A stretch of DNA of 13,375 bases, taken from assembly GCA_019323135.1 (NCBI GenBank), contig JAHWHT010000017.1, positions 1 through 13,375 on the forward strand, in the 5' to 3' direction. Made by a program: the position numbers and the translations under genes. The notes below the pieces were generated by a model. The model saw nothing but the letters and a program-made list of their open reading frames with translations, did not search any database and was not told where the DNA came from. Positions 7,401-13,209 of the stretch are shown here, in pieces (positions within the stretch are counted from its first letter, which is position 1; every line of letters begins with the position of its first letter). The DNA is from Candidatus Woesearchaeota archaeon. GTDB lineage: Archaea > Nanobdellota > Nanobdellia > Woesearchaeales > ARS49.

Positions 7401-8154
7401 ATGCCTGCAGAGATTCCGCGACAGCGAGGTTCCAAATGAAGAATTAGTTTTCTTTGTAAAAAGTTCGCAAACGTATAAAGCATTTGTGGGTGATGAAGAA
7501 ATAAAATTCTATCTTTCAGACGAACGCAAGACAACATATGACAAGAAAAAAGGCATGTATTTTGTGTGGGAGATGAATAAAAAAGGAGCTTTTGAGAAAA
7601 TATATGTCTCAACAATAGCTGATTTGAACCTTGACAGAGAAAAATACTCAGAGAGAATAGAGGATAGAATAGAAAAATTACTTGCGCCTATGCGGGAGAT
7701 GACTGCTGAAGAAGAGTATCTTCCTGCGATACTTCAAGAGAGGTATCCTCGAATTCCTGGCGGATTTGAAAAGTATTCTGATTTAAAGCAAACGCCAATT
7801 GAAACTGCTAAGAAGGCTATTGAGCAGGGCCAGGTATTGGAGGGGAGAGGACTGGCAATTTTTAAGACGTATAAAGCATATAGGCGGGGATTTAGAGCAG
7901 ATTTTGAGCACCAAGATATACAGCAGGCAAAAGCACTTTGGGCATGGAATATGATACAAGAGAATCTCATACATCCTGCAACTGCTCGCTGTCAACAGTT
8001 TATTGTGCCTTCAAAATCAAGAGAGGATGAGTTTCATATTGTTACCAAGGATTATAGGTCTAGTGATGTTTCGCCTTATTCCTGCACTTGTGAATGGGCT
8101 CAATTCAGCAGAAAAAAACATTGCGAACATATCCGCAATATTATGCAGCGCTAA
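4483..8154 (+). CDS. Family-B DNA polymerase-like protein: intact 3'-5' exonuclease, degenerate polymerase, SWIM zinc finger
   Basis: A 1223-aa protein related to archaeal family-B DNA polymerases. Residues 1-330 form a long charged, largely helical N-terminus. The DEDDy exonuclease follows: Exo I FIDIE (D342, E344), Exo II YNTPYD (N424, D428) and Exo III YVGDD (Y553, D557), all intact. The palm and fingers appear degraded. I find no motif A (DxxSLYPS) or motif B (KxxxNSxYG), and the segment aligning with motif C (YGDTDSLF) reads HKKNEHLF at 880-887, so both metal-binding Asp are replaced. A thumb-entry motif like KKRYAG remains as KRDFYGG (927-933). The C-terminus has a SWIM zinc finger, CxC-x10-CxH (C1201, C1203, C1214, H1216). 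It probably degrades or binds DNA rather than synthesising it (inference). The frame is unbroken over 3.7 kb, so it is under selection. GTG start; ATG 4479 is out of frame and soon stops. Confidence 0.85.
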   Translation: MARLSIEFLATELHAKEDFKYFNFRELGAVYVGYTHTFSTEILEDKLPDEVAEKRPRRRKQNIDEQEELKKLLLKYFEESQITCNESVFRGMHIRATRSEMMHALQTEREIALQKQIKDALEEPEKARLRKFWRGYRDKIRALIKLKEELQSEIKDEYDEKTNAVATLEGLITEYKEKRTKAGYTLVNKIVPGHYTEMVRWESHHPWSYHELDESIVNTLEKRNRIEAGFQDIRAEAEKILDKNVKRTITDMNKFFERNYGTQQFENIHKRAFAKKLGPDLIAKRVELQRRVLSLEKELGDEGRVEQHGDEIRIILNSDENINFKRYLDSQELMKMDWCFIDIEKPRFNTPQEEVSWVAINYSKNGELLREIHASKKVGEEFKSQFFEEKGCEIFDHYSNENDLMAGVQASINASNPDVLCAYNTPYDLIELRDTEHGLEVGPRKSRPKKEVTTRFFERIDVKGKIVIDPLTWAKIAKKFLPNKKLLMVSQELGLDFGKSINYKMMAELENIIDGKPWQETTPKTQAKIREFAGAIDEVPNLNEVCAQIIAHYVGDDVNILPALITHPEFQRYLRHLDKITEFADVNIQKAAHTPSAINNLQKKDFFERTGMHLDVIHRITDVARRAEDRVKRFVKKKKRKGVRQKTKEKGLKKNIAHFVMPTWPFLRKDMEFKFPKAKELFDYVEEHRDVPEDYYTLSQYADSFCKYLMQAWGKYIKARDEFDKSIDDSGLDYYKIDQACGICKSLLQDTHDKDRIKKMYVPVKTLETLLNSRAYMKEYRAQILQTANVSAEVAAENEKQVKGAIRQEIKKLNKILRNQNLEASEFQDWLNEWLRVEKKRGQVIMPFNADPEGIEILAFESKLIRLTSALKTAGVKVVHKKNEHLFTTVEGVDNLPEDLPLMRVDEHEKVYIAKDPSSGNKIYYPKRDFYGGIKLQDEPSNVLTLFEMDAYGGFLEQLFDGRIDAAVRHLERCLQRFRDSEVPNEELVFFVKSSQTYKAFVGDEEIKFYLSDERKTTYDKKKGMYFVWEMNKKGAFEKIYVSTIADLNLDREKYSERIEDRIEKLLAPMREMTAEEEYLPAILQERYPRIPGGFEKYSDLKQTPIETAKKAIEQGQVLEGRGLAIFKTYKAYRRGFRADFEHQDIQQAKALWAWNMIQENLIHPATARCQQFIVPSKSREDEFHIVTKDYRSSDVSPYSCTCEWAQFSRKKHCEHIRNIMQR

Positions 8155-8177
8155 ATCTTTAATTTATTGATACATAG

Positions 8178-8606
8178 CTAGTAAGAAATTTTGTGAGACG
8201 TGTCAATGATAACTCCTTCTACATACTGTCGTCGGTCAAGAGCTCTTTCAAATGCTTTGACTATTGTTCCTAATTTGTATTCATCTGCAGAATCATGGGT
8301 TAACCAAATTGGAGTTTTGCGAGATGTTGGCAGTTGAGCATCAAATCTTTTTATGAGATATGTTCTGTACTGCCATACTTTTTCCAGACTGTCTAATTCC
8401 AGGGCGTGAGCCATTCGCAGACCTATTGCAGAGTAATTGCCCTCTATTAAGTCTGTGAGAAGATTTACTGTTTTTTGTGCGGCTCGCTGTATCCTTTTCT
8501 GATCTATACTGTCTATAATTGCCTGCAGTGGTTTAGATTTGGGATATTCCCAAAAAAAGCCCATGCGCTGTACTAGATTAAAAGTAGATTGCAGTTTCTC
8601 CCCCAT
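8178..8606 (-). CDS. Unknown 142-aa protein, divergent from dnaG
   Basis: Not recognised. A soluble, mostly helical protein with many Arg and Lys (for example IDQKRIQRAAQKTVNLLTDL at about residues 34-53), a WLTHDSADEYKLG segment at about 101-113, and a short strand VEGVIIDTS near the end. It has no metal-binding Cys/His cluster or nuclease motif. It starts at ATG 8606, 23 nt from a TATA element shared with dnaG, so its mRNA is probably leaderless. Its 3' end faces the PolB-like gene with a 23-nt gap. Placement between the polymerase-like and primase genes and the shared promoter suggest a linked role in DNA metabolism; that is inference. Confidence 0.7.
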   Translation of the reverse strand: MGEKLQSTFNLVQRMGFFWEYPKSKPLQAIIDSIDQKRIQRAAQKTVNLLTDLIEGNYSAIGLRMAHALELDSLEKVWQYRTYLIKRFDAQLPTSRKTPIWLTHDSADEYKLGTIVKAFERALDRRQYVEGVIIDTSHKISY

Positions 8607-8625
8607 GCCTGCCTGAAATAGAGAA

Positions 8626-8638
8626 ATCTTTATATTTC
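8626..8638. promoter_or_regulatory. Shared divergent TATA element between the 142-aa gene and dnaG
   Basis: TTTATATT (8629-8636) reads as a TATA box rightward and AATATAAA reads as one leftward. The distance is 23 nt to ATG 8606 (leaderless) and 33 nt to ATG 8669 (leader of about 9 nt). No other TATA candidate lies in the 62 nt between the two starts. Confidence 0.5.
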
Positions 8639-8668
8639 TTTTGCTATTCTTTGTATCTGGGGGTTGGG

Positions 8669-10510
8669 ATGAGCGAGATATCAGAATATACCATACAGCA
8701 AGTGCTGGATACTGTACATTTAGAAGATTTAGTGAGCAGATATACTGAGCTAAGGCCTTCTGGGAAAAATTTTAAAGGAAATTGTCCGCTTCATTCAGAT
8801 GAAGATTCTTCTTTATTAGTTCTTCCAAAGCATAAATTGTATAAATGCACGTCTTGCGAAAGCATGGGCAATGTATTTGTTTTCTTGATGGAAATGCAGG
8901 GCATAACTTTTCCAGAATCAGTCTATTATCTTGCGGAGATGGCAGGCATTGATGTTATTGAGACAAAAGCTGCACATGAAATTAAAAAAACAGACTTATA
9001 CCATGTAATTCAAGAGGCAGTTGAAATATATCATGAATATTTTAGGCACTCAGACGATGGAAGTGCCAAGAATGCCCGAACGTATATGCGAAGAAGAGGA
9101 TTTACAAATGAAACTTTGCTAGAACATAAAATAGGGTATGCTCCAGAACCAAATGGCTGGAATTTTTTGATAAGACAATTATCGTTAAAATATGATTTTC
9201 CTTTACTTGAAAAAGCAGGACTAGTCTTTAAGGGCAATAAATCGCAAAAATTTTATGATTATTTTCGCAACAGAATTTTATTCCCTTGGTTTGATGCTGC
9301 AGACAGACCAATTGGTTTTGGGGGAAGAACAATGTCTGCAGAAAAAAAAGAGGTTAAATACTTGAATACACGACAAACGCTTATTTTTGAGAAACAAAAA
9401 AATCTGTATCTTTTGAACATTGCAAGAAAACTTCAATCGCTGAGAGAATTGGTAGTTGTTGAAGGATATACTGATGGATTAATGGCGCATCAAGAAAATC
9501 ACAAAAATACAGTCGCAACTGCAGGAACTGCATTTACTAGACAGCATGCATTACTGCTCAAAAGAATATCTGATAGAGCAATATTTTGTTTTGATTCAGA
9601 CTCTGCAGGAAAAGCTGCTGCAATTACGTCTGCAAGAACTGCGCTTACTACAGAAATAGATCCTAGAATTGTGGCTTTGCAGGAAGGAAAAGACCCTGCA
9701 GATGTAATAAAGGAAAATCCAGATATTTTTGAAACAAGACTTAATGAGGCAATGCCTCTTTTTGAATTTGTATTTGAGGATGCATTAAACCGACACAGCA
9801 TAGAATCTGCACATGATAAAGCAATTGTTCTCAAAGAACTTGCGCCATTTATCTATGCTGCGCCTGATGCACCCACCTGCAGAGTGTACATCAATGAAAC
9901 TGCAAAAAGAATGGGTCTTGAATATGATGTTGTTGCAGAATTAGTAGATTATCGTACCCGGTCTGATAGCTTTGCTGAATTAAAACTAAGTCCGTTTCCC
10001 ACAAAAATATATGAAGAACAATTGGCCTGCGTATTGTTAAGAAAAGTTGCGTATAGAAATTATTTGACAATGGAGTTATCTTCTGAACAGTTTTTTGATA
10101 CTGCAATAAGCGCACTGTTTTCTTATTTTAGCAATGAAAGTGCAAAAGATGATGCCGTGCCTTCACATAATAGCATGGATTTAGAACCCTCTCTTTTTGA
10201 TGACCAGCGTACTGAAAATCTGCCTGCAGAAGTGATTGCGCATGCACGAAAAAATGATATGCCTGTTAATGAAGCTGAAGTGTATAAACTTATCAGCACG
10301 CTCCAGAGAATGCCGTCTCCAAAATTTCCTCCAGATGTAATTGTGAATCAGTTCCTAAAAGCAAGATATAGATATGACTTACAACAAATTGGTACGGATA
10401 TAGAATCTGCACATAGCAGAAAAGATGAGGGTGCAGTAGAGGAATTAATGCAGCAACATACTGAGCTAATTCAAAAATTAAGATTCTCTAATAAAGATTC
10501 ATTAAAGTGA
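8669..10510 (+). CDS. dnaG: Bacterial-type DNA primase DnaG with CHC2 zinc finger and TOPRIM domain
   Basis: Synthesises RNA primers in bacteria. At 613 aa it has the length of a bacterial DnaG. An N-terminal CHC2 zinc-binding domain has C39, H42, C60 and C63. The catalytic core has RNRILFPWFDA and PIGFGGR (about 201-220) and KYLNTRQTLIF (230-240). The TOPRIM fold has VVVEGYTDG (E265) and FDSDSAGK (D309, D311), with GKDPADVI (340-347). The C-terminal 230 residues are divergent and could be the helicase-binding region. Archaeal DnaG orthologs work with the RNA exosome and lack CHC2, so this looks like a bacterial acquisition, although base composition and GCA-rich codon use match its neighbours. 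ATG 8669 is chosen over TTG 8651 because it sits right after GGGGGTTGGG. The last 40 bases overlap the convergent nuclease gene. Confidence 0.93.
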   Translation: MSEISEYTIQQVLDTVHLEDLVSRYTELRPSGKNFKGNCPLHSDEDSSLLVLPKHKLYKCTSCESMGNVFVFLMEMQGITFPESVYYLAEMAGIDVIETKAAHEIKKTDLYHVIQEAVEIYHEYFRHSDDGSAKNARTYMRRRGFTNETLLEHKIGYAPEPNGWNFLIRQLSLKYDFPLLEKAGLVFKGNKSQKFYDYFRNRILFPWFDAADRPIGFGGRTMSAEKKEVKYLNTRQTLIFEKQKNLYLLNIARKLQSLRELVVVEGYTDGLMAHQENHKNTVATAGTAFTRQHALLLKRISDRAIFCFDSDSAGKAAAITSARTALTTEIDPRIVALQEGKDPADVIKENPDIFETRLNEAMPLFEFVFEDALNRHSIESAHDKAIVLKELAPFIYAAPDAPTCRVYINETAKRMGLEYDVVAELVDYRTRSDSFAELKLSPFPTKIYEEQLACVLLRKVAYRNYLTMELSSEQFFDTAISALFSYFSNESAKDDAVPSHNSMDLEPSLFDDQRTENLPAEVIAHARKNDMPVNEAEVYKLISTLQRMPSPKFPPDVIVNQFLKARYRYDLQQIGTDIESAHSRKDEGAVEELMQQHTELIQKLRFSNKDSLK

Positions 10511-11241
10511 CTTGGATTTCTTAACAAGTAAATATAAATTGCGGCAGTGGTAAAAATATCCAGACAATTATGTTTTACAACTCTTGCAAGAGGTTCTGGA
10601 TCTCCGCCGTTTTGGTATCGGGTGTAAGCTTTAGGGATATTTTCTCCTGCTACATCATCTTCCTCCCGCTTGAACCTGAAGATTGCAACTTCATATTCTG
10701 TCAATTTTCTTCCTGTAAAACCTGTTGCTTTGTTATACTTTGTGATTGCGTGATACATGTCTAGATGTTTATCTCGAGGCCATTTCCAGTTACGCAGGTA
10801 TGTTAAAAATCTGTTTTCCAACCTGCTTAAATCAAATGTTCCGTTAAAAGTTATGATGCCTTTTGTGGATTTTGTTAAGTGTGCAAAAGCGTTCATAATA
10901 GCTTCTTCTTCATAAGGATCTCTTGCAAATAGGCCGTCAAACACAAATTCTCCCCTGCTCTGACTGTAATATGCAAGCCCATTAAGAAAAGTCTGGTTTT
11001 TGTATTTAAGACCTCTTGTCTCAATGTCAATAAAAACAACATCCTGCAGTGGAATGTAAAAGTCAGCATTAGCCTTGTTTTGAATCTTGCCAGAATGCCA
11101 GGCATTTAGATTTCTTCTAATTCTATCTGCGACAGGGTTGTGAACTTTTGATACCGGAATGATTGACCTGTAGTATTTACAGTGATTAATCTGAGAGATT
11201 CTTCCCTCTAGAACATCTTCAATACGATCCCCCTTAGCCAT
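10471..11241 (-). CDS. YprB-like RNase H-fold 3'-5' exonuclease (DEDDh)
   Basis: A predicted metal-dependent exonuclease of the RNase_H_2 (YprB-like) group, 256 aa. After about 65 residues of basic N-terminus come FIDIETRGL (D72, E74), a GLAYY strand, TFNGTFD (N133, D137), KHLDMYHA (D161), the EYEVAIFRFKR...IPKAYTRYQNGG segment that is characteristic of the family, and HNCLD (H224, D228). All acidic catalytic residues are present and the final His marks it as DEDDh. Whether the substrate is DNA or RNA is not known. It lies 22 nt downstream of the PD-(D/E)XK gene on the same strand without its own promoter or clear Shine-Dalgarno, so it is probably cotranscribed. Its 3' end overlaps dnaG by 40 bp in convergent orientation. 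Confidence 0.88.
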   Translation of the reverse strand: MAKGDRIEDVLEGRISQINHCKYYRSIIPVSKVHNPVADRIRRNLNAWHSGKIQNKANADFYIPLQDVVFIDIETRGLKYKNQTFLNGLAYYSQSRGEFVFDGLFARDPYEEEAIMNAFAHLTKSTKGIITFNGTFDLSRLENRFLTYLRNWKWPRDKHLDMYHAITKYNKATGFTGRKLTEYEVAIFRFKREEDDVAGENIPKAYTRYQNGGDPEPLARVVKHNCLDIFTTAAIYIYLLRNPSHFNESLLENLNF

Positions 11242-11263
11242 AAGCTGATGAGAGTTTTAAGAA

Positions 11264-12634
11264 TTATTTAAGGTTTTGTGTTTTGTATGCTTTTTCAAGA
11301 CATTTTGTGAGTGAACGCAGTACTTTATTGTGGTGCGTTAACACTTCTCTACTATTTTGCTTAAGCACAACATGCGGCCGAAAAACAATCTGCTCATGAA
11401 ATCTATATATGTTAGCTAGACTGTGCACTCCGTGCACAGCCTCAGCAACATATGCGTGATATGGTGAACATTCAAGAGCTGCAATTGCTTTAGAGAAATA
11501 CTCCATGAATTTTTCTCCAGAAACAGTTTTAATATTTAAGTCTCTTAGAGGGGTCCGCATCTGAGAAACTATTTTTTCATTCATCTGCAATACTGCAACA
11601 ACAGAATCTAATCTTGCCCCGTCTGTTCCAAAACTAGCCCAATCTTGATAATTGTCTAGCAGACTTTTTGCCGATTGAACTGTGGTTCCGGACTTCACTT
11701 CAACTGCGCAATTTTTTCTGCTGGAAGCAACAACAAAATCAGTTATTACATATTTTCTACCGCTTGTATGAATCTTTACCTGCTCGTCAATACTTCTTAT
11801 CGGAGGGAAATATCCTGCAAAACCATTCTGAAAATATTTTCCAGTGGGATCAATAAGATTTGTAACCAAGAAAACCAGCTTAGTTGCATTTTCTGTAATC
11901 TCTTTGAGCAGCTCGTTTTTTCTGCTTGAGAATGAAAAGTCTTGCGGCTTAATACCAGTTACCCGTGCAATAGTGGCTTTAGGAGCTTCTATCTTGAACC
12001 CAAAATCACTTTTTCCTGCATGGTGTATCTCTCGAAATAATTTTCTTTGGCCAGGATCAGAACTGTTTTTTAAAGCAGATGGAGCAATATTCACGCCCTG
12101 ATAAAATGCGCTTCGCAGTCTCTCGCCAAGATCCTGCTGATTGCCTGCAGAAGCTCTGCTTGATACCATGTTGTATAAACAAGGGAATTCTGGGTGCAGA
12201 CTATTTACTTGCTGTTTTACTGTAACACTTTTGGGTCTTTTTTTAATTTTTATGTTGGCTTCTGATCTATACTTCATTGCACGAAATAGTTTTTTATCTA
12301 ATTCGTTTAGAGATGTGAGTAGAGAAGGATTGCTTTGTGCATATGCCTGCTGAACTTTTTCATGAGGCCAGATTTCAAGCATTTGTTCTCTAATGTTATC
12401 ATCAGTCATTCTTTGCACTGTTTCAAAACCAAGCAGCTTTAAACCATTAGTGTGATTTCCTGCTTGATTATTTTTTTTACCAAGTCTTGCGAGCGCAGTA
12501 AGAAGTGCAGGAGTACTTTTAAGATCCTTTGCACGCACAAATTCTCCTGGATGAAATCCTTGCAGTGCTAAAGCTTTAAGAAATCTTTCTTTAGGCCAAC
12601 CTTTTGTAAATTTAAGTGTAGACTCAATACTCAC
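11264..12634 (-). CDS. PD-(D/E)XK nuclease-like protein with a probable DNA-binding N-terminus
   Basis: A predicted endonuclease-fold protein, 456 aa from GTG 12634. The nuclease signature is ITDFVV (D299), then after 12 residues AVEVKSG (E312, K314), followed by a helix with NYQDW. This is the classic PD-(D/E)XK core; an upstream helix rich in Glu (KNELLKEITEN) would supply motif I. The N-terminal 70 residues (GWPKERFLKAL...ALLTALARLG...LKLLGF) have the rhythm of a small helical DNA-binding repeat, like repeats found beside homing endonucleases, with a weaker second copy at about 75-120; that match is tentative. A longer reading from GTG 12646 is less likely because that GTG is part of the Shine-Dalgarno AAGGTG. 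It is the first gene of the nuclease operon. Function is unknown; DNA end processing or defence are both possible. Confidence 0.75.
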   Translation of the reverse strand: MSIESTLKFTKGWPKERFLKALALQGFHPGEFVRAKDLKSTPALLTALARLGKKNNQAGNHTNGLKLLGFETVQRMTDDNIREQMLEIWPHEKVQQAYAQSNPSLLTSLNELDKKLFRAMKYRSEANIKIKKRPKSVTVKQQVNSLHPEFPCLYNMVSSRASAGNQQDLGERLRSAFYQGVNIAPSALKNSSDPGQRKLFREIHHAGKSDFGFKIEAPKATIARVTGIKPQDFSFSSRKNELLKEITENATKLVFLVTNLIDPTGKYFQNGFAGYFPPIRSIDEQVKIHTSGRKYVITDFVVASSRKNCAVEVKSGTTVQSAKSLLDNYQDWASFGTDGARLDSVVAVLQMNEKIVSQMRTPLRDLNIKTVSGEKFMEYFSKAIAALECSPYHAYVAEAVHGVHSLANIYRFHEQIVFRPHVVLKQNSREVLTHHNKVLRSLTKCLEKAYKTQNLK

Positions 12635-12643
12635 CCTATCACG

Positions 12644-12649
12644 CACCTT
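12644..12649 (-). promoter_or_regulatory. Shine-Dalgarno AAGGTG deciding the start of the PD-(D/E)XK gene
   Basis: AAGGTG on the minus strand contains the GTG at 12646 and lies 9 nt before the in-frame GTG 12634. The spacing matches the 2085-2624 gene, which likewise has a false upstream GTG inside its Shine-Dalgarno. Confidence 0.5.
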
Positions 12650-12684
12650 CTTTTCTCTGAATTTTAGAAAGAAATGGTTCTGCG

Positions 12685-12692
12685 TATATAAT
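12685..12692 (-). promoter_or_regulatory. TATA box for the two-nuclease operon
   Basis: ATTATATA on the minus strand, 51 nt from GTG 12634, predicting a leader of about 27 nt that contains the AAGGTG. Confidence 0.5.
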
Positions 12693-12727
12693 TATTTCGT
12701 TGTTACAGAACGATAATTAATTGAAAA

Positions 12728-13111
12728 TCAATATATTGCTGGTTGAATAAATTCTTTAAAGCGGTCTCTTTCTTTTATGCATATTTCTTCAGTTCTCTTG
12801 AGATTAAAATAAACCAGGAAGTTTTGAGATTTCCAGCTTCTCCAAAGTTTGCGTTCATCTGAGTATCCTACATATTGAATTTGCACGCGGCCGTAATTCT
12901 TGCCTTTATGAATTAAAGTCAGGTTCCAGGTTGGATTGTTTTTAATTAGTTTATGTTGAGCATATTCTTTATCTTCTAGAACTGCGCCTCGTTTTGCATA
13001 AAATGAAAATAATATTGTTTTAAGATGCTCAAAAGCATACCGCGCTTGGTCTCCTTCAATTTTTGCAAGTATGCCTGGGCCAGATTTGGTTTTTAAAAAA
13101 GTGTCAACCAT
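12728..13111 (-). CDS. Unknown 127-aa protein
   Basis: Not recognised. A basic, soluble protein (127 aa) that looks mixed alpha/beta: a helix around residues 20-40 (DQARYAFEHLKTILFSFYAK), strands around WNLTLIHKGKNYGRVQIQYVGY (62-83), an aromatic stretch KLWRSWKSQNFLVYFN, and a charged C-terminal helix. It has no TM segment and no metal-binding cluster. It starts at ATG 13111, 23 nt from a TATA element, so it is probably leaderless and separate from the S8e gene upstream. A possible short stem (ATTGA/TCAAT, 12719-12731) overlaps its stop. Confidence 0.65.
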   Translation of the reverse strand: MVDTFLKTKSGPGILAKIEGDQARYAFEHLKTILFSFYAKRGAVLEDKEYAQHKLIKNNPTWNLTLIHKGKNYGRVQIQYVGYSDERKLWRSWKSQNFLVYFNLKRTEEICIKERDRFKEFIQPAIY

Positions 13112-13126
13112 GCTAAAAGAATTATT

Positions 13127-13150
13127 GTTTATTTAAATAAACCTTTCGAT
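13127..13150 (-). promoter_or_regulatory. BRE/TATA promoter of the 127-aa gene inside a 16-bp palindrome
   Basis: GTTTATTTAAATAAAC (13127-13142) is a perfect palindrome. Read leftward, CGAAAGG (BRE-like) precedes TTTATTTA (13134-13141), whose edge is 23 nt from ATG 13111. The palindrome may simply reflect the AT-rich TATA element or could be a dimer operator. Confidence 0.5.
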
Positions 13151-13179
13151 TTATTTTTTTGTAGAAACAAGAGATATAG

Positions 13180-13209
13180 AAAAATATGTGTAAAAATCGG
13201 TAAATAAAA
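13180..13209 (-). terminator. Weak U-rich region after the S8e gene
   Basis: Two T5 runs on the minus strand (13192-13196 and 13180-13184) follow the S8e stop. They could terminate transcription in archaeal fashion, but they are short. Confidence 0.3.

Noticed and set aside
4581..7995. Many minus-strand open frames opposite the PolB-like gene
   Set aside because: Low-complexity Ser/Phe/Cys-rich translations typical of the reverse of a Lys/Glu-rich gene; the plus frame carries all recognisable motifs.
8651..8668. TTG 8651 as the dnaG start (six extra residues)
   Set aside because: It would start upstream of or at the predicted transcription start; ATG 8669 directly follows a G-rich ribosome-binding-like stretch and matches the usual DnaG N-terminus.
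11264..12634. The PD-(D/E)XK protein as a homing endonuclease or Cas4
   Set aside because: Only the nuclease core is generic; there is no LAGLIDADG or GIY-YIG motif, no Cas4 cysteine cluster and no CRISPR array nearby. The N-terminal repeat resemblance is too weak to name it.
4483..12646. An integrated virus or plasmid carrying the replication-like genes
   Set aside because: No integrase, capsid, partition gene, attachment repeat or tRNA target is visible, and codon and word usage (CTGCAG, GCA) is the same as in the flanking genes.
13127..13142. The 16-bp palindrome as a regulator operator
   Set aside because: It is pure AT apart from its end bases and coincides with a TATA element, so chance symmetry is the simpler explanation.
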